NCBI RefSeq assembly: GCF_900182645.1
Contig: NZ_FXTA01000002.1
Span: 682,001 to 746,000 of the forward strand
Direction: 5' to 3'
Source of the DNA: Flavobacterium resistens
GTDB lineage: Bacteria > Bacteroidota > Bacteroidia > Flavobacteriales > Flavobacteriaceae
Length of the DNA stretch: 64,000 nucleotides
Made by a program: the position numbers and the translations under genes. Below the pieces are notes generated by a model that saw only the letters and a program-made list of their open reading frames with translations, made no database searches and had not been told where the DNA came from. How positions within the stretch are numbered: position 1 is the first letter of the stretch; each line of letters starts with the position of its first letter. This document shows positions 9,337 through 19,000 of this stretch, piece by piece.

Positions 9337-9442
9337 TTTGTCATTCCGAGGAACGAGGAATCTCCGCGAGAAACTCTGTACTCAGAATCGACAATCTTTG
9401 TGGAACTACTTACGGAAATTCTTCGTTCCTCGGAATGACAAA
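9337..9442. repeat. Large imperfect palindrome, family A copy 2
   Basis: Arm 9337-9366 (TTTGTCATTCCGAGGAACGA...) is the near-perfect reverse complement of 9413-9442, with a 46-bp centre. Arm sequence and centre length match the palindrome at 2134-2234, so I treat them as one family. Confidence 0.85.
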
Positions 9443-9510
9443 TATTGCGTAAAAAAAACAGATTGCACTTTTGAGGGCAACCTGTTTTTAAAATTATATT
9501 TTTGAAAAGT

Positions 9511-11358
9511 TTATTTCAAAACACCTTCAACAGCCTGAATAGTTGTAGCATGATAACCAGATTTCGCTTTATCAAAAACCTGTTTCGCCCAAACTTTTCC
9601 TTCAGGAGTTTTAACCATTTCTTTGTAAAGCATCATTACAGATCCAGTTCTACTGATTCCAATTAAAAATTGCTCAATTGCTGGATACGCTGGTTTGTAT
9701 TGATGTTTTAATGCTTGAACAAACCATTGACGCTTGATAATAAAGTTTCCGCCTTTTGTAAAGTTGAATTCTTTGTCAATTGCGTCCATTTCTGTGATTG
9801 TAATATCAGCAGGAAGATGGTCTATAAAATGTTGTTTTTCTGCAGTTGTAGTGATTTTTTTGCTTAAACCAGTAACGCCAGTTTCTCTCCAGCTTTTTTG
9901 GATTGCATCAATTGCATCAAAATCAGCAGAACTTACCGGAAGAATGTTTGATGGAATTCCTGGTTTGTAGATCCAGTCTTCTAATTTGATTTTATCTGCT
10001 AGAGCTTTGTCGCCTTTAATCAAATTCTCATTCAAATATTTTACAAAATCTTCTGTTGTGATTGATTTGAAAGCATGAGAATCGAAATAATTCTTAATAA
10101 ACGGATCGAATTTATCGCGTCCAACAGCGTTTTCAATAACTCTTAAAAATGCATATCCTTTAACATAAGGAATTTGACTGATTCCGTCATCCGGATTTCT
10201 TCCTGTCAAACTAACTTTTAATCTTGTGTCTGGATTTGTATCGCCATATTCCGTAACGTTATCAGTTAATTCTTTGTTTGTGATAACATTTTGCATTTCA
10301 AATTCTTTCTTACCGAAGATTGCTTCTCCGATTCTGTGTTCAACATAAGTTGTGAAACCTTCGTTTAGCCAAATATCATCCCAAGTTGCGTTTGTAACTA
10401 GGTTTCCGCTCCAGCTGTGTCCTAATTCGTGTGCCAACAAACTTGTTAACGAACGATCTCCGGCAATAACGCCTGGAGTTAAGAAAGTCAAGTTTGGATT
10501 TTCCATTCCGCCATAAGGGAAGCTTGGAGGTAAAACCAAAACATCATAACGTCCCCAACGATATGGTCCATAAAGTTTTTCAGCAGCATTTACCATTTTT
10601 CCAAGTTCTGCAAATTCCCAAGCCGATTTTTTTAGCATTGATGGTTCTGCATAAACACCAGTTCTATTGTCGATTGCTTGAAATTCGATATCTCCAACTG
10701 CAATTGCCATTAAATAAGACGGAATTGCTTTGTCTTGTTTGAAAGTATAAACGCCAGTATCATTCTTCTTCTGCGGATTTACGGCGCTCATAACCGCTAA
10801 TAAATCTTTAGGAACTGTAACTTTTGCATTATAAGTAAAACGAATTCCTGGTGAATCCTGGCAAGGGATCCAAGTTCTTGACCAAACGCTTTCTCCTTGA
10901 GAAAAAACAAAAGGTTTCTTTTTGTCTGCCGTCTGTTCTGGTTTTAGCCATTGTAGCGCAACACCATCTTTAGTTGTGTTGTAGTAAATGTTTACTTTGG
11001 TTGTATTTGGTTCAATAGTAATATGAAGTGGTTTTCCGTGAAATTCTGTGTCTGCGCCAAGTTTGAATTTTGTTTCTTTTTCGTCGTCACCTAAAGTTAC
11101 TTTTGTAATATTTAAAGTGTTTTCATCGAAAATGATTTCATTTCCTTTGCTGATATTATCGATCTGCCAAGATGCTTTTCCTGAAATAGTTTGTGTATCA
11201 AAATCAACTTTAATATCAAGATCAAGATGTTTTACAACAGCAAGTTCTGGTTTCGAATAACTGTGTTCATCGACAATGGCTGTTGCTTTTTCGGTTTGTT
11301 CTTTTTTCTGGCAAGCAATTGCTGTCAGAAATAAAGCTGCAAGAATTAATTTCTTCAT
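9511..11358 (-). CDS. M1 family metallopeptidase lipoprotein (LTA4H-like)
   Basis: The 615-residue protein is a zinc aminopeptidase of family M1. It has a lipoprotein signal with Cys16 (LFLTAIACQKK), so it is predicted to be membrane-anchored in the cell envelope. The exopeptidase motif GGMENPN lies about 30 residues before HELGHSW (His310, Glu311, His314), and the third zinc ligand is Glu333 in WLNEGF. The C-terminal helical part (about 480-615) fits the leukotriene A4 hydrolase-type domain. It follows pdhC on the same strand but a terminator lies between, so it is probably a separate unit. Confidence 0.93.
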   Translation of the reverse strand: MKKLILAALFLTAIACQKKEQTEKATAIVDEHSYSKPELAVVKHLDLDIKVDFDTQTISGKASWQIDNISKGNEIIFDENTLNITKVTLGDDEKETKFKLGADTEFHGKPLHITIEPNTTKVNIYYNTTKDGVALQWLKPEQTADKKKPFVFSQGESVWSRTWIPCQDSPGIRFTYNAKVTVPKDLLAVMSAVNPQKKNDTGVYTFKQDKAIPSYLMAIAVGDIEFQAIDNRTGVYAEPSMLKKSAWEFAELGKMVNAAEKLYGPYRWGRYDVLVLPPSFPYGGMENPNLTFLTPGVIAGDRSLTSLLAHELGHSWSGNLVTNATWDDIWLNEGFTTYVEHRIGEAIFGKKEFEMQNVITNKELTDNVTEYGDTNPDTRLKVSLTGRNPDDGISQIPYVKGYAFLRVIENAVGRDKFDPFIKNYFDSHAFKSITTEDFVKYLNENLIKGDKALADKIKLEDWIYKPGIPSNILPVSSADFDAIDAIQKSWRETGVTGLSKKITTTAEKQHFIDHLPADITITEMDAIDKEFNFTKGGNFIIKRQWFVQALKHQYKPAYPAIEQFLIGISRTGSVMMLYKEMVKTPEGKVWAKQVFDKAKSGYHATTIQAVEGVLK

Positions 11359-11394
11359 ATTGTGAGGTATTGAATTAGAGGATGAAAATTAAAC

Positions 11395-11430
11395 AAAAAA
11401 TCCCGTTTTGAATAAACAAAACGGGATTTA
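11395..11430 (-). terminator. Terminator after pdhC
   Basis: On the minus strand, ATCCCGTTTTG pairs with CAAAACGGGAT over a 6-nt loop and runs into TTTTTTG. It separates pdhA-pdhC from the M1 peptidase gene. Confidence 0.85.
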
Positions 11431-11450
11431 ATTATAAAATTAACAACTAA

Positions 11451-13097
11451 TTACGCCAACATTGTAACTGGGCTTTCGATGTATTGTTTTAATGTTTGTA
11501 AGAATTGAGCGCCAGTTGCACCATCAATTGTTCTATGGTCACAAGCTAATGATAACATCATTGTGTTTCCAACTACGATTTGACCGTTTTTAACTACTGG
11601 TTTTTCAACAATTGCACCTACAGAAAGGATTGCAGAGTTTGGTTGGTTGATAATTGAATTGAATTCAGTGATACCAAACATACCAAGGTTAGATACTGTA
11701 AAAGTACTTCCTTCCATTTCTTGTGGACCAAGCTTTTTGTTTTTAGCTCTTCCGGCAAGATCTCTTACTGATCCACCAATTTGAGATAAACTCATAGCAT
11801 CTGTAAATCTTAATACAGGAACTACTAATCCGTCTTCAACTGCTACAGCAACACCAATATTTACGTGGTGGTTGATGATAATAGCATCTTCTTTCCAAGT
11901 AGAGTTGATTTTTGGGTGTTTTTTCAATGCTAAAGCACAAGCTTTGATTACCATATCGTTGAAAGATACTTTTGTATCTGGAACGCTGTTGATAGCAGCT
12001 CTTGCCTGCATTGCTTCGTCCATGCTTACTTCGATCACTAAGTTGTAGTGAGGAGCAGTAAATAAAGATTCTGCAAGACGTTTTGCAATGATTTTACGCA
12101 TTTGAGAGTTTTTGATCTCTTCTGTGAAAACTTCACCAGCAGGAACAAATACTTTTGGTGCGGCAGGAGCAGCAGTTTCAGCTTTAGGAGCAGTAGAAGT
12201 TGCAGCTGCGGCTGGTTGTGCTTGCGCAGATGGAGTAAAGTTCTCAATATCGCTTTTCACGATACGTCCGTTTTCTCCAGAACCTTTAACTTGGTTCAAT
12301 TGAATTCCTTTATCAGAAGCAATTTTCTTAGCTAAAGGTGAAGCTAAAATTCTTCCGTCTGAAGTATTGTTTACAGCTTCTGGTGCTTTTTCAGCAGCAG
12401 GAGCAGATTTTGTTTCTTCATCAGCAGGAGCACTTGCAGTTGCAGCGCCTCCGGCAGTATAATTTTCAGCGATTCCAGAAATGTCAGTTCCTGCAGGCCC
12501 GATGATAGCTAATAAACTGTCAACAGGAGCTGTGTTTCCTTCTTGAATTCCGATGTATAATAATGTTCCAGCATTGAATGACTCAAACTCCATAGTAGCT
12601 TTGTCTGTTTCAATTTCTGCTAAAATATCTCCTTCTGATACAGCATCACCCACTTTTTTCAACCAAGTTGCTACTGTACCTTCAGTCATTGTATCACTCA
12701 AACGTGGCATAGTTACTACTACAACACCTTTTGGTAATTCAGTTGCAGCTTTTGCAGGAGCAGCAGTTTCAGTTTTTGCTTCTGCAGCAGGAGCATCCGC
12801 TTTTGGAGCTTCAGCAGCAGGAGCGTCACCACCAGCTAAAAGAGCAGAAATATCTTCTCCTTCTTTACCAATGATTGCTAATAATGAATCAACTGGAGCA
12901 GTTTCTCCAGCTTGAATTCCGATATGTAAAAGAGTTCCTTCGTTAAAAGATTCGAACTCCATTGTTGCTTTGTCTGTTTCAATTTCAGCTAAGATATCTC
13001 CTTCGCTAATTTTGTCGCCTACTTTTTTTAACCAAGTCGCTACCGTTCCTTCCGTCATAGTATCGCTCAAACGAGGCATTGTTACTTTAATCGCCAT
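11451..13097 (-). CDS. pdhC: Pyruvate dehydrogenase E2, dihydrolipoamide acetyltransferase
   Basis: The 548-residue protein is the E2 core of the pyruvate dehydrogenase complex, moving the acetyl group from lipoamide to CoA. Two lipoyl domains are almost identical, with the lipoylated Lys in IETDKATMEFES at residues 43 and 166. Ala/Pro-rich linkers follow each. The peripheral subunit-binding domain (ASPLAKKIASDKGIQLNQVK) is near residue 255, and the catalytic domain ends with the active-site segment DHRTIDGATGAQF. It is 4 bp downstream of pdhA. No E1-beta gene is beside it, so that subunit must be encoded elsewhere. Confidence 0.96.
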   Translation of the reverse strand: MAIKVTMPRLSDTMTEGTVATWLKKVGDKISEGDILAEIETDKATMEFESFNEGTLLHIGIQAGETAPVDSLLAIIGKEGEDISALLAGGDAPAAEAPKADAPAAEAKTETAAPAKAATELPKGVVVVTMPRLSDTMTEGTVATWLKKVGDAVSEGDILAEIETDKATMEFESFNAGTLLYIGIQEGNTAPVDSLLAIIGPAGTDISGIAENYTAGGAATASAPADEETKSAPAAEKAPEAVNNTSDGRILASPLAKKIASDKGIQLNQVKGSGENGRIVKSDIENFTPSAQAQPAAAATSTAPKAETAAPAAPKVFVPAGEVFTEEIKNSQMRKIIAKRLAESLFTAPHYNLVIEVSMDEAMQARAAINSVPDTKVSFNDMVIKACALALKKHPKINSTWKEDAIIINHHVNIGVAVAVEDGLVVPVLRFTDAMSLSQIGGSVRDLAGRAKNKKLGPQEMEGSTFTVSNLGMFGITEFNSIINQPNSAILSVGAIVEKPVVKNGQIVVGNTMMLSLACDHRTIDGATGAQFLQTLKQYIESPVTMLA

Positions 13098-13101
13098 GAT
13101 G

Positions 13102-14100
13102 TTATAGTTTATGAGGTGTAAATGGATAGTCTTCTTGTGCGTATACTACATCGTATAATTGTTGTAAGTCTGGATATGGAGATTCTTCAGCGAATTTCTG
13201 ACATTCTTCAACTAAGTCTTTAACTCTTTGGTCAATAACTTCAATTTCTTCTTCTGTAGCATATTTTTGATCCAGGATTACATCAAGAACTTGTGTAATT
13301 GGGTCAATTTTTTTGTACTCTTCAACCTCTTCTTTTGAACGGTATAATTGTGCATCAGACATAGAGTGTCCTCTGTAACGGTACGTTTTCATTTCAAGGA
13401 AAGTTGGTCCATCTCCGCGACGCGCTCTTTCGATCGCTTCGTGCATTGCTTCAGCAACTTTTACAGGGTTCATTCCGTCAACAGGTCCACAAGGCATTTC
13501 GTAACCTAAACCTAATTTCCAGATATCAGTGTGGTTTGCAGTTCTTTCTACAGAAGTTCCCATTGCATAACCGTTGTTTTCAACGATAAATACAACTGGT
13601 AATTTCCATAACATAGCCATGTTGAAAGCTTCGTGAAGAGAACCTTGTCTAGCAGCTCCGTCACCAAAGTAAGTCATAGTAACACCACCAGTGTTGAAAT
13701 ATTTATCAGCGAAAGCTAAACCTGCTCCAACTGGAATTTGTCCACCTACGATTCCGTGTCCTCCGTAAAAACGGTGTTCTTTAGAGAAAATATGCATAGA
13801 ACCTCCCATACCTTTAGAAGTTCCTGTTGCTTTTCCTAAAAGCTCAGCCATTACATTTCTTGGATCAACGCCCATACCAATTGGCTGAACGTGGTTTCTG
13901 TAAGCAGTAATCATTTTGTCTTTAGTCAAGTCCATAGCGTGCAATGCACCTGCTAATACAGCTTCTTGACCATTATATAGGTGTAAAAAACCTCTAACTT
14001 TTTGTTGAATGTATAACGCTGCAAGTTTGTCTTCAAACTTTCTCCAAAGTAGCATGTCTTCGTACCACTTTAAATATACTTCTTTTGTAACTTCTTTCAT
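13102..14100 (-). CDS. pdhA: Pyruvate dehydrogenase E1 component, alpha subunit
   Basis: This 332-residue protein is the alpha chain of a heterotetrameric E1, which decarboxylates pyruvate with thiamine diphosphate. The ThDP motif begins GDGAARQGSLHEAFNMA and ends IVENNGYAMGT; the loop YRYRGHSMSDAQLYRSKEE is the E1-alpha signature. A TATTTTTG box on the minus strand at 14201-14208 may be its -7 element, which would leave a leader of about 100 nt containing a small CCCGA/TCGGG hairpin. It is followed by pdhC after 4 bp. Confidence 0.96.
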   Translation of the reverse strand: MKEVTKEVYLKWYEDMLLWRKFEDKLAALYIQQKVRGFLHLYNGQEAVLAGALHAMDLTKDKMITAYRNHVQPIGMGVDPRNVMAELLGKATGTSKGMGGSMHIFSKEHRFYGGHGIVGGQIPVGAGLAFADKYFNTGGVTMTYFGDGAARQGSLHEAFNMAMLWKLPVVFIVENNGYAMGTSVERTANHTDIWKLGLGYEMPCGPVDGMNPVKVAEAMHEAIERARRGDGPTFLEMKTYRYRGHSMSDAQLYRSKEEVEEYKKIDPITQVLDVILDQKYATEEEIEVIDQRVKDLVEECQKFAEESPYPDLQQLYDVVYAQEDYPFTPHKL

Positions 14101-14258
14101 CTGAATTCTTTCTTTTGCTAAAGTTTGTTTGTGTTATCAATTGTTGCCTATAACGCAAAATAGTTTCCTCCCACAAATTTGCGCCCGAAAGGTCGGGATG
14201 CAAAAATAAGACATTACATTTAAGAACTAAAATTTAATGGCTACTTTTTGGCTTTTTT

Positions 14259-14741
14259 TTACAAGAACTTTTTGTCGAACATAAAAGGAAGCAAATTTTT
14301 CAGGGATGCCGATTTGTAAACTTCGCCTATTTCGCCCATAAAATAGATTTCTATAGGGGTGTCTTGTTTGATTTCGTATTCTGCAATTGATTGGCGGCAA
14401 GAACCACAAGGCGGAATAGGAGCAGTGGTTTGATTGGTGTCTGAAGCAGCTGTAATTGCTATTTTTAAGATTTTAGCTTCAGGATAAATACTTCCCGCAT
14501 GAAAAATCGCCACGCGTTCTGCGCATAATCCTGATGGATATGCTGCATTTTCCTGATTAGAGCCTAAAACTATTTTTCCGTTATCTAATAATAAAGCAGC
14601 TCCAACTTTAAATTGCGAATAGGGAGCATAGGCTTTTTTCCGAATTTCCACAGCTTGGGCCATTAAGCTCTGAATTTCTTCTGAAAGTTCTTCAATGCCG
14701 CTGTAAACTAAAAAGGATGACGTAATATTTATTTCTTTCAT
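14259..14741 (-). CDS. cdd: Cytidine deaminase
   Basis: The 160-residue enzyme deaminates cytidine and deoxycytidine for pyrimidine salvage. The catalytic zinc motifs are visible: ENAAYPSGLCAERVAIFHAG, with the AxE-type segment, and PPCGSCRQ for the two zinc-binding cysteines. An N-terminal extension of about 20 residues precedes the core. The start lies only about 10-20 bp after the porV terminator hairpin, leaving little room for a separate promoter. It is on the same strand as porU-porV upstream and pdhA downstream. Confidence 0.94.
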   Translation of the reverse strand: MKEINITSSFLVYSGIEELSEEIQSLMAQAVEIRKKAYAPYSQFKVGAALLLDNGKIVLGSNQENAAYPSGLCAERVAIFHAGSIYPEAKILKIAITAASDTNQTTAPIPPCGSCRQSIAEYEIKQDTPIEIYFMGEIGEVYKSASLKNLLPFMFDKKFL

Positions 14742-14751
14742 TGTTTTTATG

Positions 14752-14790
14752 GGAAAAAAAATCCAAATTCCTAAAAATAGAAATTTGGAT
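14752..14790 (-). terminator. Terminator after porV
   Basis: On the minus strand the stem ATCCAAATTT.../...AATTTGGAT is followed by a run of eight or nine T residues (14752-14760 read in reverse). It ends 10 bp before the cdd start. Confidence 0.75.
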
Positions 14791-14817
14791 TGTTATTGTT
14801 TTTTTTATTTAGATCGT

Positions 14818-16023
14818 TTAATATTCTTCGTATTTGTCGCCAAAGTTAAACGTTAAAGAAAAACGAAGCGTGTTTTCTAACGGATTTTTAACTTTTGAAG
14901 TTGAGAATAAGTATGAAACGTCAACTTTTACGATGTTGTATTTGAAACCAGCACCTAAAGAAAAGAATTGTCGAGCTCCTTTTTGAGGGCTTTCATGGAA
15001 ATATCCTGCACGAAATGCAAACGAATCTTGGTACATATATTCTCCGGCAAGACTATAAGTTACTTCTTTTATTTCTTCGCTAAATCCTCCTGGTGCATCT
15101 CCAAAGGATTTGAAAATGCCTTGAAACCAACCTATGTCATTGTATTTATTGTATGCAATGGTGTTTGCTTGTTCTTGTGTGGTTTCTCCCGCATCAGTAT
15201 AATCGCCATCTCCGTTTAAATCTACTGGTGTTCCAGGTCCTGGAGGAGTTGGTACAAGTAGTTTTGTGAATTCAAGACTAACGGCAAACTTATTATAGTC
15301 GTCAAGAATAAAGTCAAAACCGCCTCCCAAACGCATATTTGCAGGCAAAAAGTTAGAACTTAAATCGTCATTGTCATAACTGATTTTTGGTCCAATATTC
15401 TGAAAATTAAAACCAGCTCTCCATCTTCCGTTGAAATCACTATAAGCAATTTCTTCAGATTGATAAAATCCTGCAACATCTACAGCAAACGATGTTCCTG
15501 CAGTTGCATCTACATCTTCTGAGGCAACTCTTAAGTTAGAGCGGATATATCTTGCTCCCACTGCCATTGAAAAGGTTTCGCTTAATTTTTGCGAATAAGA
15601 TCCGTCTAAAGCAAATTCGTTTGGCGATACGATATTCGGAATTTCATTTGGGTCTCCAGTTTTTCTTAACTCGATATCTCCAAAGCCAAAATAGCGAAAA
15701 CTTCCTGCAAAGGCGCTTCGGTCACTTATTTTGTTGTAATAAGTTAATTGCCCAAGTGAAATGTCATTGGCTAAATCAGTTAAATAAGGAGTATAACTAA
15801 TAGAAAGTCCTTGTGCATCTTTGGCAAATGCGTATTTGGCAGGATTCCATTGTTGAGAGAAAACGTCAGATGATGTAGCTACGCCTTGGTCTGCTAAACC
15901 TGCGGCTCTTGCATCAGCTGCAACTAATAAAAAAGGAACTCCTGTGGTGATTGGTCGAGTTTCTTGTGCTTTTGCGTATGAAATAATTAAAAGACAAATT
16001 AATAAAAGTGATATTTTTTTCAT
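14818..16023 (-). CDS. porV: Type IX secretion outer-membrane protein PorV (LptO)
   Basis: The 401-residue protein has a signal peptide ending YAKAQ and then RPITTGVPFLLVAADARAAG, the conserved start of PorV. The rest is a beta-barrel pattern of alternating strands, ending in the aromatic-terminated FNFGDKYEEY. PorV is known as the shuttle that carries T9SS cargo to the attachment complex on the cell surface and belongs to the FadL-like barrels. A low-complexity stretch PPGPGTPVDLNGDGDYTDAG near residues 260-280 looks like an extended loop. It lies 42 bp after porU, its known functional partner. Confidence 0.95.
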   Translation of the reverse strand: MKKISLLLICLLIISYAKAQETRPITTGVPFLLVAADARAAGLADQGVATSSDVFSQQWNPAKYAFAKDAQGLSISYTPYLTDLANDISLGQLTYYNKISDRSAFAGSFRYFGFGDIELRKTGDPNEIPNIVSPNEFALDGSYSQKLSETFSMAVGARYIRSNLRVASEDVDATAGTSFAVDVAGFYQSEEIAYSDFNGRWRAGFNFQNIGPKISYDNDDLSSNFLPANMRLGGGFDFILDDYNKFAVSLEFTKLLVPTPPGPGTPVDLNGDGDYTDAGETTQEQANTIAYNKYNDIGWFQGIFKSFGDAPGGFSEEIKEVTYSLAGEYMYQDSFAFRAGYFHESPQKGARQFFSLGAGFKYNIVKVDVSYLFSTSKVKNPLENTLRFSLTFNFGDKYEEY

Positions 16024-16065
16024 TTATGGGACTAATGTTTTGGGTGGTGCAAATTATATATATTA

Positions 16066-19000
16066 TTATAGAATGACAAGCTTTTCGTACTTTTCTGCTT
16101 TTTTATTTGTTAAATTTGATTTTACAGTCAATTTATAAATATAAACTCCTTTACCTATCCGGTCTCCAAAATCGTCTTTCCCGTCCCAAGTAATTTCTCT
16201 TGAAAGAAATCCCTCAGTTGTAATAATTCGGTTTGTTGTCCAGACTACTTTTCCTGTAATAGTCATAACCTGTACCTGAACTTCCAGTGGTTCATAAGGC
16301 CTATTGTGCGAAAACCAAAACTGTGTGTAGGTTGAAAATGGATTAGGGTAATTAAGAACGTGGGTTAAAGATAATGATTCATCTCCAACTACAATAAATT
16401 GTATTTCACTTGTTACAGGGTTATTATAAACATCCCATGCTGTGAAAGTTATAGTGTGCAGTCCAGCTTTTAAATTTCGAAGCGGAAAGCGTAAATTTCC
16501 ATTTGTATAATCATCTAATTTTGTCTGATAATAATCATTCAAAATGTACGGATTGCTTACGTCTCCGTCTAATACTGCCACTATATCATGCCCAATTCCA
16601 CTAGCTGTATTGATTCCGTTTTCGTCTTCCAGAAACGCCAAAAGAAAAGGCGATTCATTTGTAATACCACCAGAAACAAATGTTTCATCGTTCATATATA
16701 ACTTCACTTTTGGACTAATATTGTCCTGAGGTGCATTTTCATTTATGCCTCCTATTTTAATAGTGGTGTTATAACCTGATTGATTTTCCAAAGCCTGATT
16801 TTTCTTTGAATAAAAACTGATTCGGCCATAATCGACATTAATTCGAATGTCTCTTGGAACAACAAAGCTAAATTCAAACTGGCCGTTTGTGACTGAAGCG
16901 TTGCCTCTGAAAATAGTTTCTCCCAAAGTTTTAAATGACATTGGCGGACTGAATCCATCATTATTAAGAGTCGATGTTGTGATTAATTTGTCAAAAATTG
17001 CAGTTGCTAATTCGCCGTTGTAATTGCTCAAAAGAGTATTGTTTTCATCTGTAATTTCTCCTGAAATTTTAATTTTTGAAAGTGATTTTAAATCTGGAAT
17101 GGTTTGAGAAATCACAACATCATTTACTTTTGTTAAATTAATTTTCGGTTTTGGAATTGCAAGCATAAGCGCTGGATCTCCAATGTAAAATATAACGTTG
17201 CTGGATGAGCTCGGGTTTTCATTTTTTGAAATTCGAAGTGCTTCTGCAATAGTGGTGTATTGGTTTGATCCGTAAGAAAGTAAATTTTTGCTTAGGCTGT
17301 CATTGAAATTCTCAGCATTAAACTGACCAATTGATCGAATGGTGGTCAACATTGAAATTGCGCCACCTTTTGGATTCCAAAAAGTATATTCTCCCGCTGT
17401 TGGTCGGGTTGGGTCATCAAATCTTGAAAATTCGCAGGTGATTGTTATAAATAAAGGATACTTATATTGATTATTCAGATTTTGTCCATCTGATTTTTCC
17501 CAAATTCTTTCACTGGCCAATCCATCTTCACCTCCGTGTCCTAAATAATTAAAGACCAAAGCGCCTTTTTCAAAAGCATCAAATAAATCGGTACGGGCTT
17601 TAGGATATCTTGATCCGCCCGCAGAAGCTTCCTGAGTATAAGAGTCTAAAATGATTTTATCGATATTAAAAAAAGGTTTTTGAGTTGCAATAACATCTGC
17701 GAGGGCATTTTGACGTGATTGAAGCGATGCATCAGAACTTTGATCTGCGTCATCACTCACTAAAACAAAATTATTTCTCCAATTTCCATAAGATTTAGTG
17801 TCGTGATATTCTAAAACTTTATTTACCATTTCATTTGCCTGTGTATTGTCAGAAACAAGCATTCTGCCTGTGGCAATGTCAATTCCGCCAAAGAAATTGG
17901 TGATGTTTCCTTCGTCAGCATCCATTAATCCGTAGAAATCATCAGAAGCGAAAGAAGCTTCTCCTGTTGTGCTGCTAATTAAGGAATGATATATAGGTAC
18001 AATATTGGTATTGTTTGAAATTCGATCTTTATAATCATAAGACGCATCTCCAAATAAATTTACGTACTTGATTCTTTTGTCTGGCGAAGAAGCGTTTTCG
18101 TAAATATATCGTATACAATTTCTAATCGCGGCAATATCTTGCTTTCCTGATGAAAATTCCTGATAGATGTCTTCTAAAGTAATCACTTTTACATTTAAAT
18201 TGGAATAGGTGCGACGAAACGCGGCTAATTTTTCAGCTTGAGAGGCAAGAGATTTAGGAGAGATAATTACATAATCAATATCTTGAATACTATTTTGAGC
18301 ATTTCTAAAAAGTGTTCCTTTTAAATTTTGATTAGCAACTTTTGACTGACTTTCTTTTAAAGGTGTAAAATAATCTGAAGCATCAATGGCGATATATTTT
18401 CTGATTTCTCCCAATGAAGCTTTAAAGCTAAAAGTTGCCTGATTTGAATTTTCAATTTTGGAAACATTATAAGGATCTGTGACGTCCCAAACTTGAGATA
18501 TTCCTGCAGCGTTTCCAATGGTATAATTTGCAATTCCAGGTGTTGAGCCGGCCAGATCATATTGGAATTTGAATTGTTTTCCGGTTCCGAGCAGTTTTCT
18601 TTTTGCGATAATATTAATGTAATCAAGATAACCTTTTGATCCTGGTACACCATTATTATTATAGGTAAGTTTTATTTTTACACTTTCGGCGCCTGTAAAT
18701 GTTGAATTTGCAGGTAATTTTCCAGTATAAAATTTAATGTCGGAACTAGAAACGAGGGAATTGAAGTTAATATTCCCAATATTTTGTCCGTTTGCGCTTA
18801 TAGCAAAAGATGTCGGAGTAAATGCAGCAGCAGCGCCAACAACTTCTATTTTTGCAGGAACAGAGTTGTCTATGTTCGGAAATGTAAAAGTGAATTCTTG
18901 TTCCTGATTGATGTCAAATGATTCTCCAAACCACTGGCGGCCTAAATGAGCTATATTAGTCTGGTCAATTTCGTGGTATTGATAGTCATCAAACGTGTTT

